From contig CAYRIY010000047.1 in NCBI GenBank assembly GCA_964424335.1, positions 1 through 26,240 on the forward strand: a stretch of DNA of 26,240 bases. The letters run 5' to 3'. A program made the translations under genes and the position numbers. Below the pieces are notes generated by a model. It saw only the letters and a program-made list of their open reading frames with translations, did not search any database and was not told the origin of the DNA. This DNA is from CAYRIY01 sp964424335 (GTDB taxonomy: Bacteria > Bacillota > Limnochordia > DTU080 > RSA5). This document shows, in pieces, positions 8,238-16,070 of the stretch (position 1 is the first letter of the stretch; every line of letters begins with the position of its first letter).

Positions 8238-9464
8238 TTGCTTGCCCACAACCTATGGCGAAAGGTGTCGACGACCTTGAGCGAATTTACCCAAGGCGGG
8301 CCTTTCGAGGCCGTGCCGCTGACAAAAGGGCCGTTTCACCACTTCTTTGGGTACTACGACAAACACCAGTGGGATGCGAGCGACCGCCGGTTGCTCACGC
8401 TCCAAGTCCCATTCGCGGATCGCTCTCCCGGCCCTGAGGATGTCGCTAAGATCGGCGTGATCGACACCCACCGGGAAAACCGCCTGGAGATCGTCGGCGA
8501 AACCCGGTCCTGGTGCTGGCAGCAAGCGTGCATGCTCCAATGGCTCCCGCAAGCAGATGACGACATCATCTACAACGATCGAATTGGCGATCGCTTCGTG
8601 AGCGTGATTCAAGCGCTCAACGTCGGAGTTGGTCTCGGTCAAAAAACGGACCGCCGCATTCTCCCCAGGCCGATCTACACGGTGAGCCCGGACGGACGCA
8701 CGGCCCTCTCGCTCAACTTCTCCCGCCTGGCTCGCACGCGCCCTGGCTACGGGTACGCAGGTCTCCCGGACTTTCGCGAGCGGGATCCTCATCCGGCGGA
8801 CGACGGCGTTTTCATCATGGATTTACAGACGGGCGATCACGACCTCGTCGTCTCCATCGACGCGCTGGCGCGCCTTGATCCCGTGCCCTCGATGGAAGGC
8901 GCCACTCACTGGGTAAACCATCTGCTCTTTAACCCGACGTCCAAGCGCTTTATCTTCCTGCACCGCTGGAGCTCGGGAAAGGGCTTTGAGACCCGAATGT
9001 ACACGTGCGGGGTAAACGGCGACGGCCTTCATCGCGTGCCCATCGATCGGGCGTCGCACTTCGTCTGGTACGACGACGATCACATCCTCGTTTGGGCGCG
9101 CAGCGCCGACCATGGCGACGCGTATCACCTGTGTACCGACCGGTCCGACAAGACTGAGGCGATCGGCAAGGATGTTTTCACCCGGGATGGACACTGCACG
9201 CGCTCGCCGGACGGGGCATGGATGCTCACCGACGAATACACCGGCCAAGACGGCAAGCGTCCGCTCATGCTCTACCACCTCGAGTCCGGACGGCGGATCG
9301 ACTTGCTTCGTCTCGCATCGCTCCCGGCGCCCGTTACGGAGCTCCGCTGCGATCTGCACCCGCGCTGGAATCGCTCCGGGACCCAGATCTGCATTGACTC
9401 GACTCACGAAGGGACGCGCCAGATGTACCTCGTCGATGTGAGTTCGCTCACTCGTTCGGCCTAG
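8238..9464 (+). CDS. Uncharacterised beta-propeller-like protein in sulfatase cluster
   Basis: The 408-residue product is not assigned to a known enzyme. It contains several short repeats of the kind seen in TolB or oligogalacturonate-lyase-type propellers: YTVSPDGRTALSLNFS, FNPTSKRFIFLHRW, RSPDGAWMLTDEYTG and HPRWNRSGTQICIDS. The N-terminal GPFHHFFGYYDK block is striking and rich in aromatics. His and Trp residues in SWCWQQACMLQWLP and GATHWVNHLLF could serve a ligand pocket. No signal peptide or membrane helix is visible. The start is uncertain: TTG 8238 gives the longest frame, but GTG 8265 or TTG 8277 (after GAAAGG) are plausible. Its stop codon overlaps the ribosome binding site of the next sulfatase, so the two are co-transcribed. 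A lyase or a glycan-binding role is possible; neither can be shown here. Confidence 0.7.
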   Translation: MLAHNLWRKVSTTLSEFTQGGPFEAVPLTKGPFHHFFGYYDKHQWDASDRRLLTLQVPFADRSPGPEDVAKIGVIDTHRENRLEIVGETRSWCWQQACMLQWLPQADDDIIYNDRIGDRFVSVIQALNVGVGLGQKTDRRILPRPIYTVSPDGRTALSLNFSRLARTRPGYGYAGLPDFRERDPHPADDGVFIMDLQTGDHDLVVSIDALARLDPVPSMEGATHWVNHLLFNPTSKRFIFLHRWSSGKGFETRMYTCGVNGDGLHRVPIDRASHFVWYDDDHILVWARSADHGDAYHLCTDRSDKTEAIGKDVFTRDGHCTRSPDGAWMLTDEYTGQDGKRPLMLYHLESGRRIDLLRLASLPAPVTELRCDLHPRWNRSGTQICIDSTHEGTRQMYLVDVSSLTRSA

Positions 9465-9478
9465 GAGGCGGCACGCGC

Positions 9479-10882
9479 ATGGCCACTAACATTCTGCTAA
9501 TCCATGCCGACCAACACCGATACGACTGCGTGGGAGCAAACGGCCACCCGCTGCTCAAAACGCCCAACCTGGATCGGTTGGCGGCGGAAGGGATGCGCTT
9601 TTCCCATGCGTTTTGCCCGAGTCCGATTTGTGCGCCGTCGCGGGCGTCGATGTTGACCGGAGCGTGGCCGAGTCGCCACCGGTCCATCTGCAATCCGGGC
9701 ACCGAGGCCGGCTTTCCCGTGAGGGACGACCTGCCGACCTTTAGCGAGGCGCTCAAAGGTGCGGGTTACCGCCTGGGCATCGTCGGCAACTGGGGCGTGA
9801 ACAGTGCTCGCACGCCCCAGGAGTACGGCTTTGACGTCTACGTGCCGGGCTCTTCCTATGTCGAATGGCGCAAGAGCCAAGGCATTCCCGATATTCCCAG
9901 AACTAACGGATGGTTTGGGGAAGTCGATCCCTACATCCGGCCGGAGCAGTCCCGCCTCGCATGGGGCGCCGACCACGTGATCCGTCTCTTGCACGAGCGG
10001 GCCAAAGAGGAGGCGCCGTTCTTCCTCCGATGGGACACTTCGGAGCCGCACTTGCCCAACGTCGTTCCCGAGCCGTATGCATCCATGTACGATCCAAAGG
10101 ACATCGATCCGTGGCCGAGCTTTGGCGAGACGTTTGTCGGCAAGCCGTACATTCAGGCCCAGCAGCTCTTGAGCTGGGGGATTGAGGACTTCACTTGGGA
10201 CGATTGGCGCGGCATTGTGGGCCGTTACCTCGGTGAAATCACGCTCCTTGACGCTCAGGTCGGACGCATTTTACGAGCGCTCGACGAGCTGGGCCTTGCC
10301 GACGAGACACTCGTCGTCTACACGGCCGACCACGGCGATATGTGCGGCGGCCACCGGATGATCGACAAGCACTACGTCATGTACGACGACGTCGTGCGGG
10401 TTCCCCTCATTGCCCGCTGGCCGTCCAAGATCCGGCCGGGATCGCATTCGGACGCCTTTGTCTCGTCTTCACTAGATTTGGCGCGCACCTTTGTAGAGGT
10501 CGCTGGGGCGAGCGTCCCGGGCGAGTTTCAAGGGGAGAGTCTGCTGCCGGTGTTTCAGGGCGAGGGAAATGGTCGAAGGAGCATCTTTGCCGTGTACCAC
10601 GGCAACCAGTTTGGCCTCTACAGCCAACGTATGGTGCGGACCGCCAAGTGGAAGTACGTGTGGAATCCGACCGCCGAGGATGAGCTCTATCACCTCGAGA
10701 CCGATCCTGCGGAGCTACACAATAGGGCGGCGGATCCGGCGTGTGCTTCGGAGCTTGCTCTATTGCGGGAGCAGCTCGTCCAGTGGCTCGAAGCTACGGA
10801 GGACCGCCTGCTCAACAATTGGACGCGCCGTCAACTCCTCGAAGGAAGAAAGATCAGCAATCGACCAGACCCGGTAGCATAA
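9479..10882 (+). CDS. Sulfatase, second copy in cluster
   Basis: The 467-residue protein carries the formylglycine signature CAPSRASMLTG, with Cys51 as the residue to be modified and Arg55 conserved. Metal-binding positions are seen in HADQH (Asp11, Gln12) near the N terminus and in VYTADHGDMCGGH, followed by MIDKHYVMYDD. It differs clearly from the first sulfatase in sequence and length, so the pair probably act on different linkages of one substrate. The ATG start has AGGAGG ten bases upstream, overlapping the previous stop codon, which implies translational coupling. No signal peptide is evident. A degree of uncertainty remains over whether it is a sulfatase or one of the related phosphonate or phosphodiester hydrolases, which share the motif. 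Confidence 0.9.
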   Translation: MATNILLIHADQHRYDCVGANGHPLLKTPNLDRLAAEGMRFSHAFCPSPICAPSRASMLTGAWPSRHRSICNPGTEAGFPVRDDLPTFSEALKGAGYRLGIVGNWGVNSARTPQEYGFDVYVPGSSYVEWRKSQGIPDIPRTNGWFGEVDPYIRPEQSRLAWGADHVIRLLHERAKEEAPFFLRWDTSEPHLPNVVPEPYASMYDPKDIDPWPSFGETFVGKPYIQAQQLLSWGIEDFTWDDWRGIVGRYLGEITLLDAQVGRILRALDELGLADETLVVYTADHGDMCGGHRMIDKHYVMYDDVVRVPLIARWPSKIRPGSHSDAFVSSSLDLARTFVEVAGASVPGEFQGESLLPVFQGEGNGRRSIFAVYHGNQFGLYSQRMVRTAKWKYVWNPTAEDELYHLETDPAELHNRAADPACASELALLREQLVQWLEATEDRLLNNWTRRQLLEGRKISNRPDPVA

Positions 10883-10894
10883 ACCGTGGTAACA

Positions 10895-10938
10895 CCCACT
10901 TGGCCGCGCAGGCAAAAGGTTGGGGAGCGGCAAGTGGG
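10895..10938 (+). terminator. Hairpin downstream of sulfatase cluster, weak terminator candidate
   Basis: CCCACTTGGCCGC (10895-10907) pairs with GCGGCAAGTGGG (10927-10938) with one bulged G. It lies 12 bases after the second sulfatase stop. No clean T tract follows, only a U-rich stretch, so termination is uncertain. Confidence 0.4.
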
Positions 10939-10999
10939 GACGCGTGCTTATCTTATATTCAGAGTAACAAGTAAACTGCTTCGAAGGGAGGATACGTGA

Positions 11000-12010
11000 A
11001 TGTCTGAAATCGTCTTGACCTTGATCCCGACGGTAGCGATCGGCGTGTGCATCTTTGCGCTGGTCGATGCTGTGGTGCGGAGGTTGAAGCGCCAGTTTGC
11101 CCAGCATCCCATGTCGTGGCTTGGATTTTTGGGTCCGATTCTCCTATATCATCCCGAGTCCAAGCTTTTGAGTTTCATTGCCGGATGCGCCATCGCAGTG
11201 CCGACCTGGTACGCGCTTTATCGGCGCACACAAAAAACGCAGCCACAACTGCGTCCGGAGGCGCTGCTCCTTGAGTTTTGCTCTCCGAGCACCACCGCGG
11301 TAGCAGGCGGCTTGAGCGCCGTGTTCCTTGCACTCTCCTTGTACTGCATCGGGTTTTTGGGCGACGACGACTACTGGACAAAAGTCGGCGTGTGGAAGCT
11401 CTTCGCGTTCCCCTATGTCGGAGGGGCGATCCTGGCATCAGTTCGCCGGAGGATTCGGCTGCGAAGGCCGGAGCCGGTGTGGGTGCCCTACGTGTTCAAA
11501 AGGCGGCTCGACGGATCGGGCGTCTGGGCTGAAGGCCAGGGGCTTTGGATGGACGAGGTCGTCTTGCCGATCGTGATAACGCCCGTCCTATGGCTTGGTT
11601 TAGCGGAGGTCGACCTTGGTTGGTCCGGTTTCTTTATGTTTGGTCTGGCGTTGCCGACGTACGGGTTTTACTTTGCGTGGACCTTTGCAAATAGGTTTTG
11701 GCTCCGTCTGGTGGGCGTGATCGACCGCGCCCGAGAAATGCAATTCATAGCATACGAGCTCCTCATTTCGCAGCAGGCGATGGCCAGGTGGATGGGGGAG
11801 ATCGCCGTCGAGTGGCGCGATGGGGGATATGTCGCAAGCGGGATTTTGCCCAGGCGCTCGGACGTGACGTTTCTAAAGCGCTCCTTGGAACAACTCGCTG
11901 AATCGGTAGATGTGTCCGGCGTTACCATCGTCCCTGAACTCCAACCCAACCCGTGGTTTCAGCTTGCTTTGATCAGACAAAAGAGGCGAAATCTACAGCG
12001 TGCCTCGTGA
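11000..12010 (+). CDS. Multi-spanning membrane protein of unknown function
   Basis: I do not recognise this 336-residue protein. The N-terminal part is hydrophobic, with probable helices at about 4-26, 38-52, 57-72, 100-119, 130-146, 186-204 and 208-228. The C-terminal ~100 residues are soluble and basic, starting after DRAREMQF, and contain a helical segment with LLISQQAMARWMGE. No enzyme motif is visible. The ATG start has GGGAGG eight bases upstream. It ends just before the paired NrdR boxes that open the nrdA operon, so it is probably a separate transcript from the genes on either side. Confidence 0.7.
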   Translation: MSEIVLTLIPTVAIGVCIFALVDAVVRRLKRQFAQHPMSWLGFLGPILLYHPESKLLSFIAGCAIAVPTWYALYRRTQKTQPQLRPEALLLEFCSPSTTAVAGGLSAVFLALSLYCIGFLGDDDYWTKVGVWKLFAFPYVGGAILASVRRRIRLRRPEPVWVPYVFKRRLDGSGVWAEGQGLWMDEVVLPIVITPVLWLGLAEVDLGWSGFFMFGLALPTYGFYFAWTFANRFWLRLVGVIDRAREMQFIAYELLISQQAMARWMGEIAVEWRDGGYVASGILPRRSDVTFLKRSLEQLAESVDVSGVTIVPELQPNPWFQLALIRQKRRNLQRAS

Positions 12011-12012
12011 CT

Positions 12013-12028
12013 ACACCATATTTGGTGT
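12013..12028. promoter_or_regulatory. NrdR box 1
   Basis: ACACCATATTTGGTGT agrees with the NrdR consensus ACACTATATATAGTGT at 13 of 16 positions and has perfect six-base inverted arms. It abuts the -35 element. NrdR is a zinc and ATP-cone repressor of ribonucleotide reductase genes. Confidence 0.72.
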
Positions 12029-12056
12029 TGACTAGAATTTCCACGTGCTATATATT
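12028..12056 (+). promoter_or_regulatory. Sigma-A promoter of the nrdA-nrdB-metE operon
   Basis: TTGACT (12028-12033) and TATATT (12051-12056) are separated by exactly 17 bases and match the consensus well. The -35 touches NrdR box 1 and the -10 lies inside the proposed box 2, so NrdR binding would block polymerase. Transcription would start just before the cobalamin aptamer. Confidence 0.78.
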
Positions 12057-12060
12057 GGGT
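12045..12060. promoter_or_regulatory. NrdR box 2, degenerate
   Basis: GTGCTATATATTGGGT matches the NrdR consensus at 11 of 16 positions. The gap to box 1 is 16 bases, the usual phasing of paired NrdR boxes (32 bases centre to centre). It overlaps the -10 element. Confidence 0.58.
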
Positions 12061-12063
12061 TCG

Positions 12064-12266
12064 TAGTCGGTCGCCGGTGTTCGACGAGACGTAAGCGTCC
12101 CGTCGGGCCCCGGGGTTAAAAGGGAACCCGGTGTGAATCCGGGACTGCCCCGCAGCGGTGAGTAGGAACGACCGCCGTCATGAAGCACTGGGCCAATTGG
12201 CCTGGGAAGCGACGGCCAGTAGGAGCCGCATGTTGCATGCCTACGAGTCCGAAGACCTGCCGACGA
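12064..12266 (+). promoter_or_regulatory. Cobalamin (B12) riboswitch
   Basis: The aptamer is recognised by the conserved core AAAAGGGAACCCGGTG (from 12118), then AATCCGGGACTGCCCCGCA, a P6-type arm with CACTGGGCC and GGCCTGGGAAG, and the B12 box GTCCGAAGACCTGCC ending at about 12261. P1 can form between GTCGG (12066-12070) and CCGAC (12260-12264). It lies in the leader of nrdA, about 210 bases before the start codon. Such riboswitches normally switch off downstream genes when adenosylcobalamin is bound. The operon below encodes B12-independent enzymes, which fits that logic. Confidence 0.94.
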
Positions 12267-12432
12267 CACGCACGACCCGAGCCTTCGAGGGCAAGGCGAT
12301 AGGGTGCTTTCATAGGCGCGCCATGCGGTTGATCGGCGTCTTGTTTGGGATTCGTAGTTTTATGGAATCTCTTACGCTGGTCTTCTTGGCCGACTCTTCG
12401 TGTCGCTTTCGCGCCTTTTACCCTGTTCATTG

Positions 12433-12474
12433 CTCTCCATAAGCTCTGGAACGTGCAAAAAGAGTTTTGGAGAG
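12433..12474 (+). promoter_or_regulatory. Candidate Shine-Dalgarno-sequestering helix before nrdA
   Basis: CTCTCCA (12433-12439) is perfectly complementary to TGGAGAG (12468-12474), which contains the nrdA ribosome binding site. The pairing would hide translation initiation and is a plausible expression platform for the riboswitch. A GC-rich hairpin followed by a T tract was not found in the leader; the only T tract, at 12416-12419, follows GCGCC without a tight stem. Confidence 0.35.
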
Positions 12475-12476
12475 GA

Positions 12477-14948
12477 ATGAGACCCCCCATGAAGCTCGCC
12501 GAAACGCGCATCCCCAGCTCTGAGCTCCTTCGTTCGATCTATGAAGCCTGCGCGGACTTGGATCATGTCTCCTACGAACTGGTGTATCAAGAGACGATTG
12601 CCAACCTTTACCCAGGGATCTCGCTTCGGGACGCAGGCAAAGCGGCGATTCTCGCTGCCCGCTCTCTGATCGAAAGGGAGCCCGCCTATTCCTTTGTCGC
12701 CGCGCGGCTGCTGTTACAGATGATCTACGCCGAAGCCCGCCTCGAAGGAGCGACAAGGGAAGTGGACGAGTTCCCTTTGGCAACGCCGATCGAGCAGATG
12801 GCCGGCGACTATCCGAGTGTGTTCAAAAACTATATCGAGCGCGCGGTGCGGATCGGACTGCTTAATGACAAGCTGCTCGAGTTTGACCTCGACCGCCTCG
12901 CTCAAGCGATCAAACCCCAAAGGGATCTGAACTTCAAATACATCGGTCTGCAAACCCTCTACGATCGGTACTTGATCAAAGAAGGAGAGCGCCGCATCGA
13001 GCTGCCACAGGCCTTTTGGATGCGGGTGGCGATGGGACTTGCGATTCGGGAGCGAGAGAAGGAGGCGCGTGCCGCCCAGTTTTACGAAGTCCTTTCCACG
13101 TTTCGCTTCTGCTCGTCGACACCGACGCTCTTTAATTCCGGTACGCTCCATCCTCAGCTTTCGTCGTGTTACCTCACGACGATCAAGGACGACCTCGACC
13201 ACATTTTCAAGAGCGTCAAGGACAACGCGCTGCTCTCCAAGTGGAGTGGTGGGCTCGGCAACGACTGGACCAACGTGCGGGCACTCGGTAGCCACATCAA
13301 GGGGACCAACGGCAAGAGCCAGGGGGTCGTTCCGTTCTTGAAGGTGGCCAACGATACCGCGGTGGCGGTCAACCAGGGCGGAAAGCGCCGGGGCGCCGTC
13401 TGCGCCTACCTCGAGACGTGGCATCTGGACATCGAAGAATTCCTCGAGCTGCGCAAGAACACCGGCGACGAGCGGCGCCGCACGCACGACATGAACACCG
13501 CCAACTGGGTTCCCGACCTGTTTATGCAGCGGGTGGCGCAAGACGGCGAGTGGACGCTCTTTAGTCCAAACGACGTTCCCGACCTCCACGATCTGTACGG
13601 CAAAGCGTTTGCGGAGCGGTACGAAGCGTACGAGGCGATGACCCGGGACGGGCGGATTTCCCACTTCAAGCGGGTGAGGGCCGTCGACTTGTGGCGCAAG
13701 ATGCTCACGATGCTCTTTGAGACGGGGCACCCGTGGATCACGTTCAAGGACCCGTCTAACCTGAGGAGCCCCCAAGATCACGCCGGGGTCATTCACAGCT
13801 CCAACCTCTGCACGGAGATCCTGCTCAACACCGACGAAAGCGAGGTCGCCGTCTGCAACTTGGGCAGCGTCAATCTGGCGGAGCATGTGTCGCCCTTGGG
13901 AATCGACCACGATCGACTGCGCGAGACGGTCACGACCGCCATGCGCATGCTGGACAACGTGATCGACATCAACTACTACCCGATTCCGGAAGCTCGGGCG
14001 GCCAACTTGCGCCACCGCCCGGTCGGGCTTGGGATGATGGGCTTTCAAGACGCCCTGTACACCCTGGGCATCAGCTACGCGTCCGACGAGGCCGTCGACT
14101 TTGCGGACAAGAGCATGGAAGCTCTGTCGTACTATGCCGTGATGGCGTCCGTGGAGCTCGCCAAGGAGCGCGGCGCGTACCCGAGCTTCAAGGGATCGAA
14201 GTGGGACCGCGGGCTGCTCCCCCTCGATACGCTCGAGATCCTCGCCGAGGCGCGCGGCGACCTCGACGTCGATACTGGGTCGAGCCTGGACTGGGACGCG
14301 GTCCGGCAGGCCATCGCCAAATACGGCATGCGAAACAGCAACACTACGGCGATCGCACCCACCGCGACGATTTCAAACATCGTCGGCTGCTCGCAGTCGA
14401 TCGAGCCCGCGTACCGCAACCTCTACGTGAAGAGCAATCTCTCCGGCGACTTCACGGTGATCAACGAGCGCTTGGTTTGGGATCTGAAGCTGCGGGGCCT
14501 CTGGGACGAGGAGATGATCAGCGATCTCAAGTATTACGACGGCTCTGTCTTGGAGATCGATCGGGTTCCAGACGACTTGAAGGCCCTTTACCTGACCGCC
14601 TTTGAAATCGACCCCTCCTGGATAATCGAGTGCGCCTCGCGCCGGCAAAAGTGGATCGACATGTCCCAGGCGCTCAACCTGTACGTCGCCAGCCCAAATG
14701 GCAGGAAGATCAGCGACATGTACATGCTTGCCTGGACAAAAGGGCTCAAGACCACGTACTACTTGCGGAGCCTCGGCGCCACGCAAATAGAAAAGTCGAC
14801 GTTGGACGTGAACGCCCGCGGCATTCAACCTCGGTGGATGAAGTCAAAGAGCCCGTCCAGTGCGATTCGCGTGCAGCGTGAAGCCGATGCGCCCGCGCAT
14901 GCGGTCGCGTGCGCGCTGGACGGCGAGGAGTGCGAGGCGTGCCAGTGA
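12477..14948 (+). CDS. nrdA: Ribonucleoside-diphosphate reductase, catalytic large subunit (class I)
   Basis: The 823-residue protein reduces ribonucleotides to deoxyribonucleotides by radical chemistry in complex with NrdB. The catalytic set is complete: Cys231 (SSCYL) and Cys460 (VCNLGS) form the redox pair; Asn443, Cys445 and Glu447 lie in NLCTEI; the radical-transfer dyad is Tyr761-Tyr762 (TTYYLRS); and the C-terminal shuttle is EECEACQ with Cys819 and Cys822. The spacing of Cys231 to Cys445 (214) equals that in the E. coli enzyme. The N-terminal ATP-cone is incomplete: helices around SSELLRSIYEA to SFVAARLL are present, but the leading VxKRxG hairpin is absent. I chose ATG 12477, just after GGAGAGGA; ATG 12489 is an alternative and the open frame to 12345 is not supported. 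It is the first gene under the NrdR boxes and riboswitch. Confidence 0.95.
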   Translation: MRPPMKLAETRIPSSELLRSIYEACADLDHVSYELVYQETIANLYPGISLRDAGKAAILAARSLIEREPAYSFVAARLLLQMIYAEARLEGATREVDEFPLATPIEQMAGDYPSVFKNYIERAVRIGLLNDKLLEFDLDRLAQAIKPQRDLNFKYIGLQTLYDRYLIKEGERRIELPQAFWMRVAMGLAIREREKEARAAQFYEVLSTFRFCSSTPTLFNSGTLHPQLSSCYLTTIKDDLDHIFKSVKDNALLSKWSGGLGNDWTNVRALGSHIKGTNGKSQGVVPFLKVANDTAVAVNQGGKRRGAVCAYLETWHLDIEEFLELRKNTGDERRRTHDMNTANWVPDLFMQRVAQDGEWTLFSPNDVPDLHDLYGKAFAERYEAYEAMTRDGRISHFKRVRAVDLWRKMLTMLFETGHPWITFKDPSNLRSPQDHAGVIHSSNLCTEILLNTDESEVAVCNLGSVNLAEHVSPLGIDHDRLRETVTTAMRMLDNVIDINYYPIPEARAANLRHRPVGLGMMGFQDALYTLGISYASDEAVDFADKSMEALSYYAVMASVELAKERGAYPSFKGSKWDRGLLPLDTLEILAEARGDLDVDTGSSLDWDAVRQAIAKYGMRNSNTTAIAPTATISNIVGCSQSIEPAYRNLYVKSNLSGDFTVINERLVWDLKLRGLWDEEMISDLKYYDGSVLEIDRVPDDLKALYLTAFEIDPSWIIECASRRQKWIDMSQALNLYVASPNGRKISDMYMLAWTKGLKTTYYLRSLGATQIEKSTLDVNARGIQPRWMKSKSPSSAIRVQREADAPAHAVACALDGEECEACQ

Positions 14949-14989
14949 CGGCCTTGGACGCGAAAAAATCGAAAAGGCGGTGTGCGTAA

Positions 14990-16042
<1,053 letters not shown>

Positions 16043-16070
16043 CGCACTTTTAACACGACTTTGGAGGACG

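Noticed and set aside
12345..12476. Upstream extension of nrdA by 44 codons
   Set aside because: The added residues have no similarity to NrdA or to an ATP-cone hairpin, there is no ribosome binding site, and the region is riboswitch leader.
12714..14048. 444-residue minus-strand ORF opposite nrdA
   Set aside because: It is the antisense shadow of a highly conserved gene, with no family resemblance and no ribosome binding site.
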